A stretch of 64,000 nt of DNA from Terracoccus luteus (lineage in GTDB: Bacteria > Actinomycetota > Actinomycetes > Actinomycetales > Dermatophilaceae), in NCBI RefSeq assembly GCF_003635045.1, contig NZ_RBXT01000001.1:62001-126000 (forward strand), in the 5' to 3' direction. Shown piece by piece: positions 8,541 through 18,971 of the stretch. The position numbers and the translations under genes are program-made. Numbering within the stretch: the stretch's first letter is position 1; each line of letters begins with the position of its first letter. The notes beneath the pieces were generated by a model that did not search any database, was not told the DNA's origin, and saw only the letters and a program-made list of their open reading frames with translations.

Positions 8541-9460
8541 GCGAGTCGGTCGGGGTGGGCGAGGCCGGCGGGTCGCCGGTGTTGGACGGGTACCGGCATA
8601 TGTACTCGGGCAAGGTGCGCGACCTCTACGTGCCGATCGGTGACGACGGCGTCGAGGCCGACGACCGGCTGCTGCTGGTCGCGTCGAACCGGCTGTCGGC
8701 CTACGACTGGATGATGTCGCCCGAGATCCCCGACAAGGGCGAGGTGCTGACCCGGCTGTCGCTGTGGTGGTTCGACCAGCTCGCCGACCTCGTGCCCAAC
8801 CACGTGGTCTCGACCGACGTGCCGGATGCCGTGGCCGGCCGTGCCGTCGTCGTGCGCCGTCTCGAGATGCTCAAGGTCGAGGCCATCGCCCGGGCCTACC
8901 TCACCGGTGGCGGGCTGGAGGAGTACGAGCGGGGCGGGTCGGTGTCGGGGGTGGTGCTGCCCGAAGGGCTCGTCGACGGGTCGCGGCTGCCGTCGCCCGT
9001 CTTCACGCCGACGACGAAGGCCCCGGTGGGCGAGCACGACCTGCCGATGGCGCCCGACGAGGTCGAGGCCGAGCTGGGGGCCGACGTGGCGGCGGAGGTG
9101 TCGCGGCTGACCCGGGCGATCCTGGCTCGCGGCAACGAGATCGCGGGGGAGCGCGGCATCCTCATCGCCGACACGAAGGTCGAGTTCGGGGTGGCGCCGG
9201 ACGGGTCCGGTGGGCTCGTGCTCGCCGACGAGGTGCTGACGCCCGACTCGTCGCGCTTCTGGCCGGCCGAGCTGTGGGAGCCCGGGCACCCGCAGCCGTC
9301 GTTCGACAAGCAGTTCGTGCGCGAGTGGCTGACCTCGGCCGAGTCGGGCTGGTCGCGCTCGAGCGGGGAGGCGCCGCCCGAGCTGCCGGCGCACGTCGTC
9401 GAGCAGACCCGGGCCAAGTACGTCGAGGCCTACGAGCGCCTGACGGGCGAGACCTTCTGA
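8537..9460 (+). CDS. purC: Phosphoribosylaminoimidazole-succinocarboxamide synthase (SAICAR synthetase)
   Basis: Couples CAIR and aspartate with ATP to give SAICAR. The 307-aa form, longer than the E. coli enzyme, is the usual actinobacterial size. Motifs seen: MYSGKVRDLYV, LLVASNRLSAYDW, VRRLEMLKVEAIARAYLTG, TPTTKAPVGEHD, ILIADTKVEFG and the aspartate/ATP segment LADEVLTPDSSRFWPAE. It overlaps purD by ATGA. Downstream lies a hairpin and an 81-bp tandem repeat, so the purD-purC unit probably ends here. Confidence 0.96.
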   Translation: MSESVGVGEAGGSPVLDGYRHMYSGKVRDLYVPIGDDGVEADDRLLLVASNRLSAYDWMMSPEIPDKGEVLTRLSLWWFDQLADLVPNHVVSTDVPDAVAGRAVVVRRLEMLKVEAIARAYLTGGGLEEYERGGSVSGVVLPEGLVDGSRLPSPVFTPTTKAPVGEHDLPMAPDEVEAELGADVAAEVSRLTRAILARGNEIAGERGILIADTKVEFGVAPDGSGGLVLADEVLTPDSSRFWPAELWEPGHPQPSFDKQFVREWLTSAESGWSRSSGEAPPELPAHVVEQTRAKYVEAYERLTGETF

Positions 9461-9480
9461 CCCCGACCCCGCCACGGCCC

Positions 9481-9520
9481 GATTTCGGACACGGTTCGGT
9501 GGGTCCGGGCGTCCGAAATC
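9481..9520. terminator. Inverted repeat after purC, possible terminator
   Basis: GATTTCGGAC at 9481-9490 pairs perfectly with GTCCGAAATC at 9511-9520 around a 20-base loop. There is no T-tract. The right arm also belongs to the first unit of the adjacent tandem repeat, so it may be a repeat feature rather than a true terminator. Confidence 0.4.
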
Positions 9521-9654
9521 GCGCCGCGGCTGGAAAAAGTGCAGGCCGCCCGCCGCGGCTGGCGAAAGTGCAGGGTTCAGCGGGTCCGTGCGTCCAGGAT
9601 CGCGCCGCGGCTGGAAAAGGTGCACCCCGCCCGCCACGGCTGGAAAGAGGGCAG
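9493..9654. repeat. Two tandem copies of an 81-bp repeat with internal sub-repeats
   Basis: Copy 1 is 9493-9573 and copy 2 is 9574-9654, aligned end to end with few mismatches. Each copy holds two sub-units of about 24 bases, at 9522, 9551, 9603 and 9632, of the form CGCCGCGGCTGGAAAAAGTG. The sub-unit spacing is 29, 52 and 29 bases. No convincing gene lies in 9461-9734; the repeat fills most of it. Confidence 0.7.
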
Positions 9655-9734
9655 CGCGACCGGGTCCCCCGGCATCCGGGCGACACCGCGTGACGACGCA
9701 CGGACACCGACCCCGCCTGTGGCACGCTGACGCC

Positions 9735-10370
9735 ATGACTGAGCCAGGGATGACCCAGCCGAACGCGTTCCACGACCTCGACCGCTTCGTCGTGCGGCAG
9801 AAGCTGACGATGATGGTCAACCGCTACGAGATCCTGCGGGCCGACGAGAGCTTCAACCCGGGCGAGCTGCTCGCCTTCGCGGAGCAGAAGCGGATGGCGC
9901 TCAAGGAGCAGGTCACCTTCTTCACCGACGCCGCCAAGCAGAACCCGCTCTTCGGCTTCAAGGCCCGCAAGCGCATCGACCTCGGCTCCGGCTACGACGT
10001 CACGGACGCCGCGGGCGCGCCGGTCGGCTGGTTCAAGAAGGAGTTCGGCGCCTCGCTGCTCAACTCGACGTGGCGCCTCGCCGAGGCGCAGGGCGGGCCC
10101 GAGTTCGTCGGCAAGGAGCGCAACCAGAAGGTCGCGATCGCCCGCCGCGTATGGGACATGGTGCCGATCGTCGGCGAGATCCCGGTGCCGTTCCTCTTCC
10201 ACTTCGACTTCGTCGGACCCGACGGCGCCGTCGTGCTCAGCTCGACGAAGAAGGCCGGCATCAAGGACGTCTACCGCGTCGAGACCCCCGCGGCGTCGAA
10301 CGGGTGGCGCCTCGACTGGCGCCTCGCCGCCTCGATGGCCGTCGCGCTCGACGCCCTCCAGTCGCGCTGA
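9735..10370 (+). CDS. LURP-one/scramblase-like family protein
   Basis: A 211-aa cytoplasmic protein of the LURP-one-related/phospholipid-scramblase-like beta-barrel family, with no signal peptide or clear membrane segment. Family-like stretches include DRFVVRQKLTMMVNRYEI, FFTDAAKQNPLFGFKARKRI, GYDVTDAAGAPVGWFKKEFG and PFLFHFDFVGPDG. ATG 9735 is chosen; a second ATG lies five codons on. The biochemical role of bacterial members is not established. It stands alone between the purC repeats and a toxin-antitoxin pair. Confidence 0.75.
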   Translation: MTEPGMTQPNAFHDLDRFVVRQKLTMMVNRYEILRADESFNPGELLAFAEQKRMALKEQVTFFTDAAKQNPLFGFKARKRIDLGSGYDVTDAAGAPVGWFKKEFGASLLNSTWRLAEAQGGPEFVGKERNQKVAIARRVWDMVPIVGEIPVPFLFHFDFVGPDGAVVLSSTKKAGIKDVYRVETPAASNGWRLDWRLAASMAVALDALQSR

Positions 10371-10394
10371 CGAACGCTGCGCCCCTGGTCCGCG

Positions 10395-10413
10395 TGGTAT
10401 CAGAGTGATACCA
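10395..10413. promoter_or_regulatory. Operator of the RHH/Doc operon
   Basis: A perfect inverted repeat, TGGTATCA-GAG-TGATACCA, eight bases per arm. It overlaps the likely -10 box TACCAT (10409-10414), which is seven bases before the antitoxin ATG at 10422. This is a typical place for a ribbon-helix-helix antitoxin to repress its own leaderless promoter. Confidence 0.75.
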
Positions 10414-10421
10414 TTTGGGTT

Positions 10422-10625
10422 ATGGCTTTCACCCTACGCACCGACAGTGAGCTGGAGAAGGCCCTCGACGCCCTCGTGGCGTCCGAGGGCGGGTCGCGGC
10501 AGGAGGTGATCCGGCGCGCGGTCCTCGACCGCTTCGACCGGTCCAACCGGACCTCCCGTATCGACGATGTGCTGAGTGAGCAGCTGCCTCGCTACAGGGA
10601 AGCCCTCGACCGACTCGGGCAATGA
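10422..10625 (+). CDS. Ribbon-helix-helix antitoxin of a Doc-type toxin-antitoxin pair
   Basis: A 67-aa CopG/Arc-like protein. The beta strand AFTLRTDSELEKALDALV is followed by helices containing GGSRQEVIRRAVLDRF, the usual RHH DNA-binding fold. The C-terminal tail (SRIDDVLSEQLPRYREALDRL) would wrap the toxin. Its stop overlaps the toxin ATG by 4 bases (ATGA), so antitoxin is made first and in coupled fashion. The perfect operator immediately upstream supports autoregulation. It neutralises the adjacent Doc protein by inference from gene order. Confidence 0.85.
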   Translation: MAFTLRTDSELEKALDALVASEGGSRQEVIRRAVLDRFDRSNRTSRIDDVLSEQLPRYREALDRLGQ

Positions 10626-10996
10626 CGTTCCTCACGACCGAGGAGCTGCTGTACATCGCGCAGCGCGTCCTCGGTCAAGTACAGGTACGGGACGTGGGGT
10701 TGCTGGAAGCAGCGGCCGCGCGCGCCGACGCCTCCGTCTTCGGGGCGGACGCCTACCCGACCATCCACCACAAGGTGGCCGCCCTCATGCAGTCGATCGC
10801 TCGCAACCACGCGCTCGTGGACGGCAACAAGCGACTCACCCTCGCGGCCGCCATCGCTGTCTACGGGCTCGACGGGTGGGTCTTCACCCTGAACAACGAC
10901 GAGGCATACGACCTCGTCATCGACATCGCCACGGCTCGGCTCGAGCAGGTGGACGACATCGCGGCACGGCTCGAGGCCGCTGTCACTCGGCGCTGA
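10622..10996 (+). CDS. doc: Doc-family (Fic fold) toxin
   Basis: Death-on-curing type toxin, 124 aa. Characterised Doc phosphorylates elongation factor Tu using ATP and stops translation. The Fic/Doc signature is H63-A-L-V-D-G-N-K-R71, which keeps the catalytic His, the metal-binding Asp and the GNKR anion hole. The upstream PTIHHKVAALMQSIARNH is also typical of Doc. It overlaps the RHH antitoxin by ATGA. Most Doc partners are Phd-like; this partner is RHH, a combination also known in actinobacteria. It looks intact. Confidence 0.88.
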   Translation: MTFLTTEELLYIAQRVLGQVQVRDVGLLEAAAARADASVFGADAYPTIHHKVAALMQSIARNHALVDGNKRLTLAAAIAVYGLDGWVFTLNNDEAYDLVIDIATARLEQVDDIAARLEAAVTRR

Positions 10997-11039
10997 CGGG
11001 CGGCCTCGGACGTCGGTGAGGGGCACCCCCTCCGCCCGA

Positions 11040-11045
11040 TAGACT
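11040..11045 (+). promoter_or_regulatory. Putative -10 box of purSQL
   Basis: TAGACT lies in the gap after doc. Unlike its neighbours it is about 66 bases upstream of the purS ATG, and a Shine-Dalgarno-like GGGAG follows at about 11097. So this operon appears to have a leader. Confidence 0.4.
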
Positions 11046-11111
11046 TCCGCCGTCTCGGTCGGCCAACCGCGTCGACCTGCCCTCACCATCGCACCCGGGA
11101 GCACTCCACTG

Positions 11112-11462
11112 ATGGGAAGCATCGTCGTCGACGTCATGCTCAAGCCCGAGATCCTCGACCCGCAGGGCCAGGCCGTCGGGGGTGCGCTCCCGAGGCTCGG
11201 CATCGAGGGGTTCACCGACGTGCGCCAGGGCAAGCGTTTCGTGCTCACCGTCGACGGCGAGGTCACCCAGGCCCACCTCGACGCCGCGCGCGAGGCCGCC
11301 GCCGTGCTGCTCAGCAACCCCGTCATCGAGGACGTCGTCTCCGTGCACGCACAGAGCGAGACGCCGGATGCCGGGGACGCCGCCGTCGGCGGGTCGGATG
11401 CCGTCGTGGCGGGCGCCGCGGGTGACGCGAGCACCGCGGGCGCCGAGGGCGACGCGCGGTGA
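11112..11462 (+). CDS. purS: Phosphoribosylformylglycinamidine synthase subunit PurS
   Basis: Small structural subunit of FGAM synthase that bridges PurL and PurQ and helps channel ammonia. The first 80 or so residues match the family ([43 protein letters not shown]). Residues about 82-116 are an Ala/Gly/Asp-rich tail not needed for the fold. Its coding DNA contains two GGATGCCG octamers 33 bases apart. The stop overlaps purQ by GTGA. Confidence 0.93.
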   Translation: MGSIVVDVMLKPEILDPQGQAVGGALPRLGIEGFTDVRQGKRFVLTVDGEVTQAHLDAAREAAAVLLSNPVIEDVVSVHAQSETPDAGDAAVGGSDAVVAGAAGDASTAGAEGDAR

Positions 11463-12150
11463 AGGTCGGGGTCGTCACCTTCCCCGGCTCCCTCGACGAC
11501 CGTGACGCGGCGCGCGCCGTGCGCGAGTGCGGCGGGGAGGCGATCGCGCTGTGGCACGGCGACGCCGACCTCAAGGGCGTCGACGCGGTCATCCTGCCCG
11601 GCGGCTTCTCGTACGGCGACTACCTGCGCTGCGGCGCCATCGCCCGCTTCGCCCCGGTCATGGACGCGCTCGTCCCCGCGGCCCGCGGCGGCCTGCCGGT
11701 GCTCGGCATCTGCAACGGCTTCCAGGTGCTCACCGAGAGCCACCTGCTGCCGGGCGCACTGATCCGCAACGACCACCGCAAGTTCAACTGCGTCGACCAG
11801 AAGCTCGTCGTCGAGAACGCCTCCACCGCCTGGACGTCCGACTACGAGGCCGGCCAGGAGATCACCATCGTGCTGAAGAACGGCGAGGGCGGGTTCGTCG
11901 CCGACGAGACCACGCTCGACCGGCTCGAGGGCGAGGGCCAGGTCGTCGTGCGGTACGTGTCCGACGACACCGGCCGCAACCCCAACGGCAGCTACCGCGA
12001 CATCGCCGGCATCTGCAACGAGCGCGGCAACATCGTCGGGCTCATGCCCCACCCCGAGCACGCGGTCGAGGCGCTGTACGGGCCCAGCCTCGACGGCCGG
12101 GGCTTCTTCACCTCCGTCATCGCCCGCACCCTCGAGAGCGCGGTGAACGC

Positions 12151-12154
<4 letters not shown>
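11459..12154 (+). CDS. purQ: Phosphoribosylformylglycinamidine synthase subunit PurQ (glutaminase)
   Basis: Class I glutamine amidotransferase that hydrolyses glutamine and passes ammonia to PurL. The catalytic triad is visible: C85 in GICNGFQ, H198 and E200 in MPHPEHA. The opening [14 protein letters not shown] and [16 protein letters not shown] are family signatures. 231 aa, normal length. Start GTG overlaps the purS stop (GTGA) and the stop overlaps purL (ATGA), so purS, purQ and purL are translationally linked. Confidence 0.96.
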
Positions 12155-14433
<2,279 letters not shown>

Positions 14434-14467
14434 CCCGGCCGAGCGCCGACACACCCGCACCTACACC

Positions 14468-14497
14468 GGCCCCACCCGCACCCGTGCGGGTGGGGCC
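14468..14497 (+). terminator. Strong hairpin after purL
   Basis: GGCCCCACCCGCAC pairs perfectly with GTGCGGGTGGGGCC around a tiny loop. It lies 35 bases after the purL stop. There is no T-tract, as usual in high-GC actinobacteria. Likely end of the purSQL transcript. Confidence 0.75.
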
Positions 14498-14522
14498 CCT
14501 GTACGGACCCCGGGACGCGACG

Positions 14523-14528
14523 TAGCGT
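14523..14528 (+). promoter_or_regulatory. Leaderless -10 box of the AAA+ ATPase gene
   Basis: TAGCGT is followed by six bases and the GTG start at 14535. It lies just after the purL terminator. Confidence 0.5.
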
Positions 14529-14534
14529 GAAGGG

Positions 14535-15923
14535 GTGACTGATGCTCCGATGACGACAACGGTCGGAGCGCTCCGCGCGTCCGGCCACGTCCAGAAGCCC
14601 CTCAAGCAGGAGCTCCGCGACAACCTCCTCGCCGCCCTCCGCGAGGGCCGCGACCCCTGGCCCGGCCTGCACGGCCTGACCGACACCGTGATCCCCCAGC
14701 TCGAACGGGCCGTCATCGCCGGCCACGACGTCGTGCTGCTCGGCGAGCGCGGGCAGGGCAAGACCCGCCTGCTGCGCACCCTCGTCGGCCTGCTCGACGA
14801 GTGGACGCCCGTCATCGACGGCAGCGAGCTCGGCGAGCACCCCTACGACCCGATCACCCCCGCCTCCCGTCGCCGGGCGGCCGAGCTCGGTGACGACCTG
14901 CCGGTCGCGTGGCGCCACCGCGACGAGCGCTACGCCGAGAAGCTGGCCACGCCCGACACGAGCGTGGCCGACCTCGTGGGTGACGTCGACCCGATGAAGG
15001 TCGCCGCCGGCCGTTCGCTCGGTGACCCGGAGACCATCCACTTCGGGCTCATCCCGCGCTCGCACCGCGGCATCGTCGCGATCAACGAGCTGCCCGACCT
15101 CGCCGAGCGCATCCAGGTCGCGATGCTCAACGTCATGGAGGAGCGCGACATCCAGATCCGCGGCTACGTGCTGCGGCTGCCGCTCGACGTGCTCGTCGTC
15201 GCGAGTGCCAACCCCGAGGACTACACCAACCGCGGCCGCATCATCACGCCGCTCAAGGACCGCTTCGGCGCCGAGATCCGCACGCACTACCCGGTCGCGC
15301 TCGACGACGAGGTCGCCGTCATCCGGCAGGAGGCCGCCCTCACGGCCGAGGTGCCCGAGTCGCTCGTCGAGGTCATCGCCCGCTTCACGCGCAACCTGCG
15401 TGAGAGCAACGCCGTCGACCAGCGCTCGGGCGTCAGCGCCCGCTTCTCCATCGCCGCGGCCGAGACGGTCGCCGCCGCGGCCCTGCACCGTGCGACGACG
15501 CAGGGCGAGTCGGATGCCGTGGCGCGGGTCGTCGACCTCGAGACCGTCATCGACGTGCTCGGCGGCAAGGTCGAGTTCGAGACGGGCGAGGAGGGCCGGG
15601 AGAAGGAGACGCTCACCCACCTGCTGCGCATGGCGACCGCCGAGACGGTGCGCTCGCGCTTCCGCGGCATCGACTTCGCCCTGCTCGTTTCGGCCATCGA
15701 GAACGGCGCCATGGTCTCGACCGGCGCCCAGATCGGAGCCATCGACTTCCTCAGCGGGCTGCCGGTGCTCGGTGAGTCCGAGCTGTACGACGAGGTCTGC
15801 GACCGCCTGGAGGCGAAGAACGACGGCGAGCGGGCCAACGCCATCGAGCTCGCCCTCGAGGGCCTGTACCTCGCCCGCAAGGTCAGCAAGGAGAGCGGTG
15901 GCGGCGAGACCGTCTACGGCTGA
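14535..15923 (+). CDS. Magnesium-chelatase-like AAA+ ATPase (partner of VWA protein)
   Basis: A 462-aa cytoplasmic AAA+ ATPase of the ChlI/MoxR-like group. Walker A is GERGQGKT at about 70-77. The segment GIVAINELPDLAERIQVAMLNVMEERD carries the Walker-B region and is followed by LPLDVLVVASANPEDYTNRG and DRFGAEIRTHYP. Such ATPases usually remodel or insert cofactors together with a VWA-domain protein, and the next gene, 96 bases downstream, encodes exactly that. No chlorophyll, cobalamin or gas-vesicle genes are nearby, so the client is unknown. It is not a sigma-54 activator: no GAFTGA loop is seen. Confidence 0.8.
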   Translation: MTDAPMTTTVGALRASGHVQKPLKQELRDNLLAALREGRDPWPGLHGLTDTVIPQLERAVIAGHDVVLLGERGQGKTRLLRTLVGLLDEWTPVIDGSELGEHPYDPITPASRRRAAELGDDLPVAWRHRDERYAEKLATPDTSVADLVGDVDPMKVAAGRSLGDPETIHFGLIPRSHRGIVAINELPDLAERIQVAMLNVMEERDIQIRGYVLRLPLDVLVVASANPEDYTNRGRIITPLKDRFGAEIRTHYPVALDDEVAVIRQEAALTAEVPESLVEVIARFTRNLRESNAVDQRSGVSARFSIAAAETVAAAALHRATTQGESDAVARVVDLETVIDVLGGKVEFETGEEGREKETLTHLLRMATAETVRSRFRGIDFALLVSAIENGAMVSTGAQIGAIDFLSGLPVLGESELYDEVCDRLEAKNDGERANAIELALEGLYLARKVSKESGGGETVYG

Positions 15924-16019
15924 GCGGGCCACTCGGCACGCTGACCGCGCTGCACGGCATCCGGTCGCCCCCGTCACACGACGGGGGCACTGACCGGGGC
16001 GAACGACGAAAGTGACGAT

Positions 16020-18047
16020 GTGAGAACGAGATACGGTCGCTACGACGGCGGGCCCGACCCGCTCGCGCCCCCGGTCGACCTCGCCGAGGCGCTCGACGCG
16101 ATCGGCGCCGACGTCATGTCGGGCACGTCGCCCGACCGGGCGATGCGCGAGTACCTGCGGCGCGGATCCATGGACCAGAACGGCCTCGACGAGCTGGCCC
16201 GCCGGGTCGCCGAGAAGCGGCGCGAGCTGCTCGAGCGGCACAACCTCGACGGCACGATGCAGCAGGTCAAGGAGCTGCTCGACCGCGCCGTGCTCGAGGA
16301 GCGCAAGCAGCTGGCCCGCGACCTCGACGACGACGCGCGCTTCCAGGAGATGCGCATCGAGAACCTGCCGCCGACGACCGCGGCCGCGGTGAGCGAGCTG
16401 TCGGACTACCAGTGGCGCTCGTCGCAGGCCCGGGAGGACTTCGAGGCCATCAAGGACCTGCTCGGCCGCGAGGTGCTCGACCAGCGCTTCGCCGGCATGA
16501 AGCAGGCGCTCGAGAACGCCACCGACGCCGACCGCGCTGCCGTCAACGAGATGGTGGGTGACCTCAACGAGATGCTCGAGGCGCACCGTCGCGGCGAGCC
16601 GACCGACGAGATGTTCCGCGACTTCATGGACAAGCACGGCGACTTCTTCCCGGAGAAGCCGGAGAACATCGACGAGCTGCTCGACCAGCTCGCCGCCCGC
16701 GCGGCCGCCGCCCAACGCATGCGCAACTCGATGACGCAGGAGCAGCGCGACGAGCTCGACGCCCTGGCCGCGCAGGCCTTCGGCTCGCCCGACCTCATGC
16801 AGTCGCTGTCGCAGCTCGACGGCAACCTCCAGGCCCTGCGCCCCGGTGAGGACTGGGGCAGCGGCGAGTCGTTCGAAGGGGGAGAAGGCCTCGGGCTCGG
16901 TGACGGCACGGGCGTGCTGCAGGACCTCGCCGAGCTCGACCAGCTCGCCGACCAGCTGGCCCAGCAGTACGACGGCGCCCGCATGGACGACATCGACGTC
17001 GAGGCCCTCGGCCGCCAGCTCGGTGACGACGCGGCGGTCGACGCCCGCACCCTCGCCGAGCTCGAGAAGGCGCTGCGCCAGAGCGGCTTCCTCAAGCGCA
17101 GCAGCGACGGCCAGCTCAAGCTCTCGCCCAAGGCGATGCGCCAGCTCGGCAAGGCCCTGCTGCGCGACGTCGCCGAGCGGCTCAGCACCCGCTCGGGCCA
17201 GCGTGACCAGCGCCAGGCCGGGGCCGCCGGCGACTTCAGCGGAGCGACCCGGGAGTGGGTCTTCGGCGACACCCAGCCGTGGGACGTCACGCGCACCGTC
17301 ACCAACGCCGTGCTCCGCACCGCGGGGGAGGGGGGCGACGCGGCCCGCGGCGTGCGGCTCGACATCCGCGATGTCGAGGTCATCGAGACCGAGGCCCGCA
17401 CCCAGGCCGCCGTGGCGCTGCTCGCCGATACCTCGTTCTCGATGGCGATGGACGGCCGCTGGGTGCCGATGAAGCGCACGGCGCTGGCGCTGCACCACCT
17501 CATCTCGTCGCGCTTCCGCGGCGACGACCTGCAGCTCATCGGCTTCGGACGGCACGCGCAGGTCATGGACATCGAGGAGCTCACCGCCCTCGACGCGCAG
17601 TGGGACAAGGGCACCAACCTGCACCACGCCCTGCTGCTCGCCAACCGTCACTTCCGCCGGCACCCGAACGCCCAGCCGGTGCTGCTCATCGTCACCGACG
17701 GCGAGCCGACGTCGCACCTCGAGCCCGACGGCGAGACCTACTTCGACTACCCGCCGCACCCGCTGACGATCGCCCACACCATCAAGGAGCTCGACGCGTC
17801 GATGCGCCTCGGTGCCAAGACGTCGTTCTTCCGGCTCGGCGACGACCCGGGCCTCGCCCGGTTCATCGACCAGCTCGCGCAGCGGGTCGACGGACGCGTC
17901 GTCGCCCCCGAGCTCGACGACCTCGGGGCCGCCGTGGTCGGCAGCTACCTCGGCTCCCGAGGCCCCGGCGATGCTGGTGGCCAAGGTGGCTGGGGCGGCA
18001 ACACGTACCGAGACTGGTACGGCGGCGGCCGCAGCAGCTGGGTCTGA
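16020..18047 (+). CDS. VWA (von Willebrand factor A) domain protein
   Basis: A 675-aa protein that pairs with the preceding AAA+ ATPase. The N-terminal two thirds are rich in long charged helices (for example LLDRAVLEERKQLARDLDDDARF). The C-terminal VWA domain has a complete MIDAS: D470-T-S-F-S in LLADTSFSM, a Thr in KGTNLHHALL, and the TDGEP loop near 560. The extreme C-terminus is Gly/Trp/Tyr-rich. Start GTG 16020 follows a purine-rich GACGAAAG. By analogy with ChlI-ChlD or MoxR-VWA pairs, it would recruit the client to the ATPase; the client is not identified. Confidence 0.8.
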   Translation: MRTRYGRYDGGPDPLAPPVDLAEALDAIGADVMSGTSPDRAMREYLRRGSMDQNGLDELARRVAEKRRELLERHNLDGTMQQVKELLDRAVLEERKQLARDLDDDARFQEMRIENLPPTTAAAVSELSDYQWRSSQAREDFEAIKDLLGREVLDQRFAGMKQALENATDADRAAVNEMVGDLNEMLEAHRRGEPTDEMFRDFMDKHGDFFPEKPENIDELLDQLAARAAAAQRMRNSMTQEQRDELDALAAQAFGSPDLMQSLSQLDGNLQALRPGEDWGSGESFEGGEGLGLGDGTGVLQDLAELDQLADQLAQQYDGARMDDIDVEALGRQLGDDAAVDARTLAELEKALRQSGFLKRSSDGQLKLSPKAMRQLGKALLRDVAERLSTRSGQRDQRQAGAAGDFSGATREWVFGDTQPWDVTRTVTNAVLRTAGEGGDAARGVRLDIRDVEVIETEARTQAAVALLADTSFSMAMDGRWVPMKRTALALHHLISSRFRGDDLQLIGFGRHAQVMDIEELTALDAQWDKGTNLHHALLLANRHFRRHPNAQPVLLIVTDGEPTSHLEPDGETYFDYPPHPLTIAHTIKELDASMRLGAKTSFFRLGDDPGLARFIDQLAQRVDGRVVAPELDDLGAAVVGSYLGSRGPGDAGGQGGWGGNTYRDWYGGGRSSWV

Positions 18048-18074
18048 CGACCCCGCCCTCGCGGGCGACGGCCG

Positions 18075-18971
18075 TCAGCGCACCCGCCAGCCCCCGGCAT
18101 GCGGGGGTGGTGGGCTGGGCTCGCCCACCTCGGCGAAGTTTCGCGCGCCCGCGAGCAGCCGGGTGAGTGCGACGCCGTCGCGCATGCCGGTGGGCAGGGC
18201 CGCGCGCGCCACGTCGCGCCGCAGCCGGTCGAGCGGCAGGGGCTCCGCGCTCGCGACCAGCACGCTGTTGCCGAACCGTCGACCCTTCAGCACCTCGTGC
18301 GTGGCGAGGAGGGCGACGTGCGGCAGCGAGACGGACATGGTCGCGACCACCCTTGCCACCCACCGCATCCCGGGCTCGTCGGCGAGGTTCCACAGCGCCG
18401 CCCCGCCCGGTCGCAGCACCCGCGCGACCTCCGTGGCGAAGGCCGCGCCGACGAGCTCGGCCGGCACGCGGCCTCCCGCGTAGGCGTCGGTGACGACGAC
18501 GTCGGCCGACGCGTCGGCGAGGGCGGCGACCCCGGCGCGGCCGTCCTGCGCGCGCACCCGGATGCGGTGCCGCCGCGGCAGCGGCACCTCGGTGCGCACC
18601 CGCTGGGTGAGGCCGGCATCCGGCTCGAGCACGATCTGCGGCGAGCCCGGGCGCACGGCCTCGACCCACCGCGGCAGCGTGAGACCGGCGCCGCCGACGT
18701 GGGTCACGGCAAGGGGCGCGGGGGCCTCGGGTGACAGTGCGTCGACGACGAGCGCGAGGTGCTGCACGTACTCGAAGACGAGCAGGGTCGGCTCGTCGGG
18801 CTGCACGTACGACTGCGGCGAGCCGTCCATGACGACGGTGACGCCGCCGTGCTCGTCACGCTCGAACCGGATGCGGTCCGGGTCGCCCGGTGTGTCGGCA
18901 CCCGTTGCGGCGGTGTCGTTCGCCCCGGTGCTCGCTGTGCCTCTGGGCCCCTGCCGGCGGCGGGCGCTCAC
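18075..18971 (-). CDS. Spermidine-synthase-like SAM-dependent methyltransferase
   Basis: A 298-aa protein with the class I Rossmann fold of the spermidine-synthase family. Seen: THVGGAGLTLPRWVEAVRPGS with the acidic end of strand 2 (IVLEPDAG), then DASADVVVTDAYAGGRVPAEL and FATEVARVLRPGGAALWNLAD. It lacks the aminopropyltransferase GGGEG signature, so methyl transfer is more likely than polyamine synthesis. The substrate is unknown. Start GTG overlaps the stop of the upstream GNAT gene by GTGA; the two form a minus-strand operon. The first ~30 residues are Arg/Thr/Ala-rich and probably disordered. Confidence 0.7.
   Translation of the reverse strand: MSARRRQGPRGTASTGANDTAATGADTPGDPDRIRFERDEHGGVTVVMDGSPQSYVQPDEPTLLVFEYVQHLALVVDALSPEAPAPLAVTHVGGAGLTLPRWVEAVRPGSPQIVLEPDAGLTQRVRTEVPLPRRHRIRVRAQDGRAGVAALADASADVVVTDAYAGGRVPAELVGAAFATEVARVLRPGGAALWNLADEPGMRWVARVVATMSVSLPHVALLATHEVLKGRRFGNSVLVASAEPLPLDRLRRDVARAALPTGMRDGVALTRLLAGARNFAEVGEPSPPPPHAGGWRVR

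Noticed and set aside
9493-9654. Tandem repeat as a CRISPR array
   Set aside because: Only two long units with no variable spacers of constant length and no cas genes nearby.
18048-18074. Terminator between the VWA and methyltransferase genes
   Set aside because: Only a five-base stem (CGCCC/GGGCG) is visible; too weak to call.
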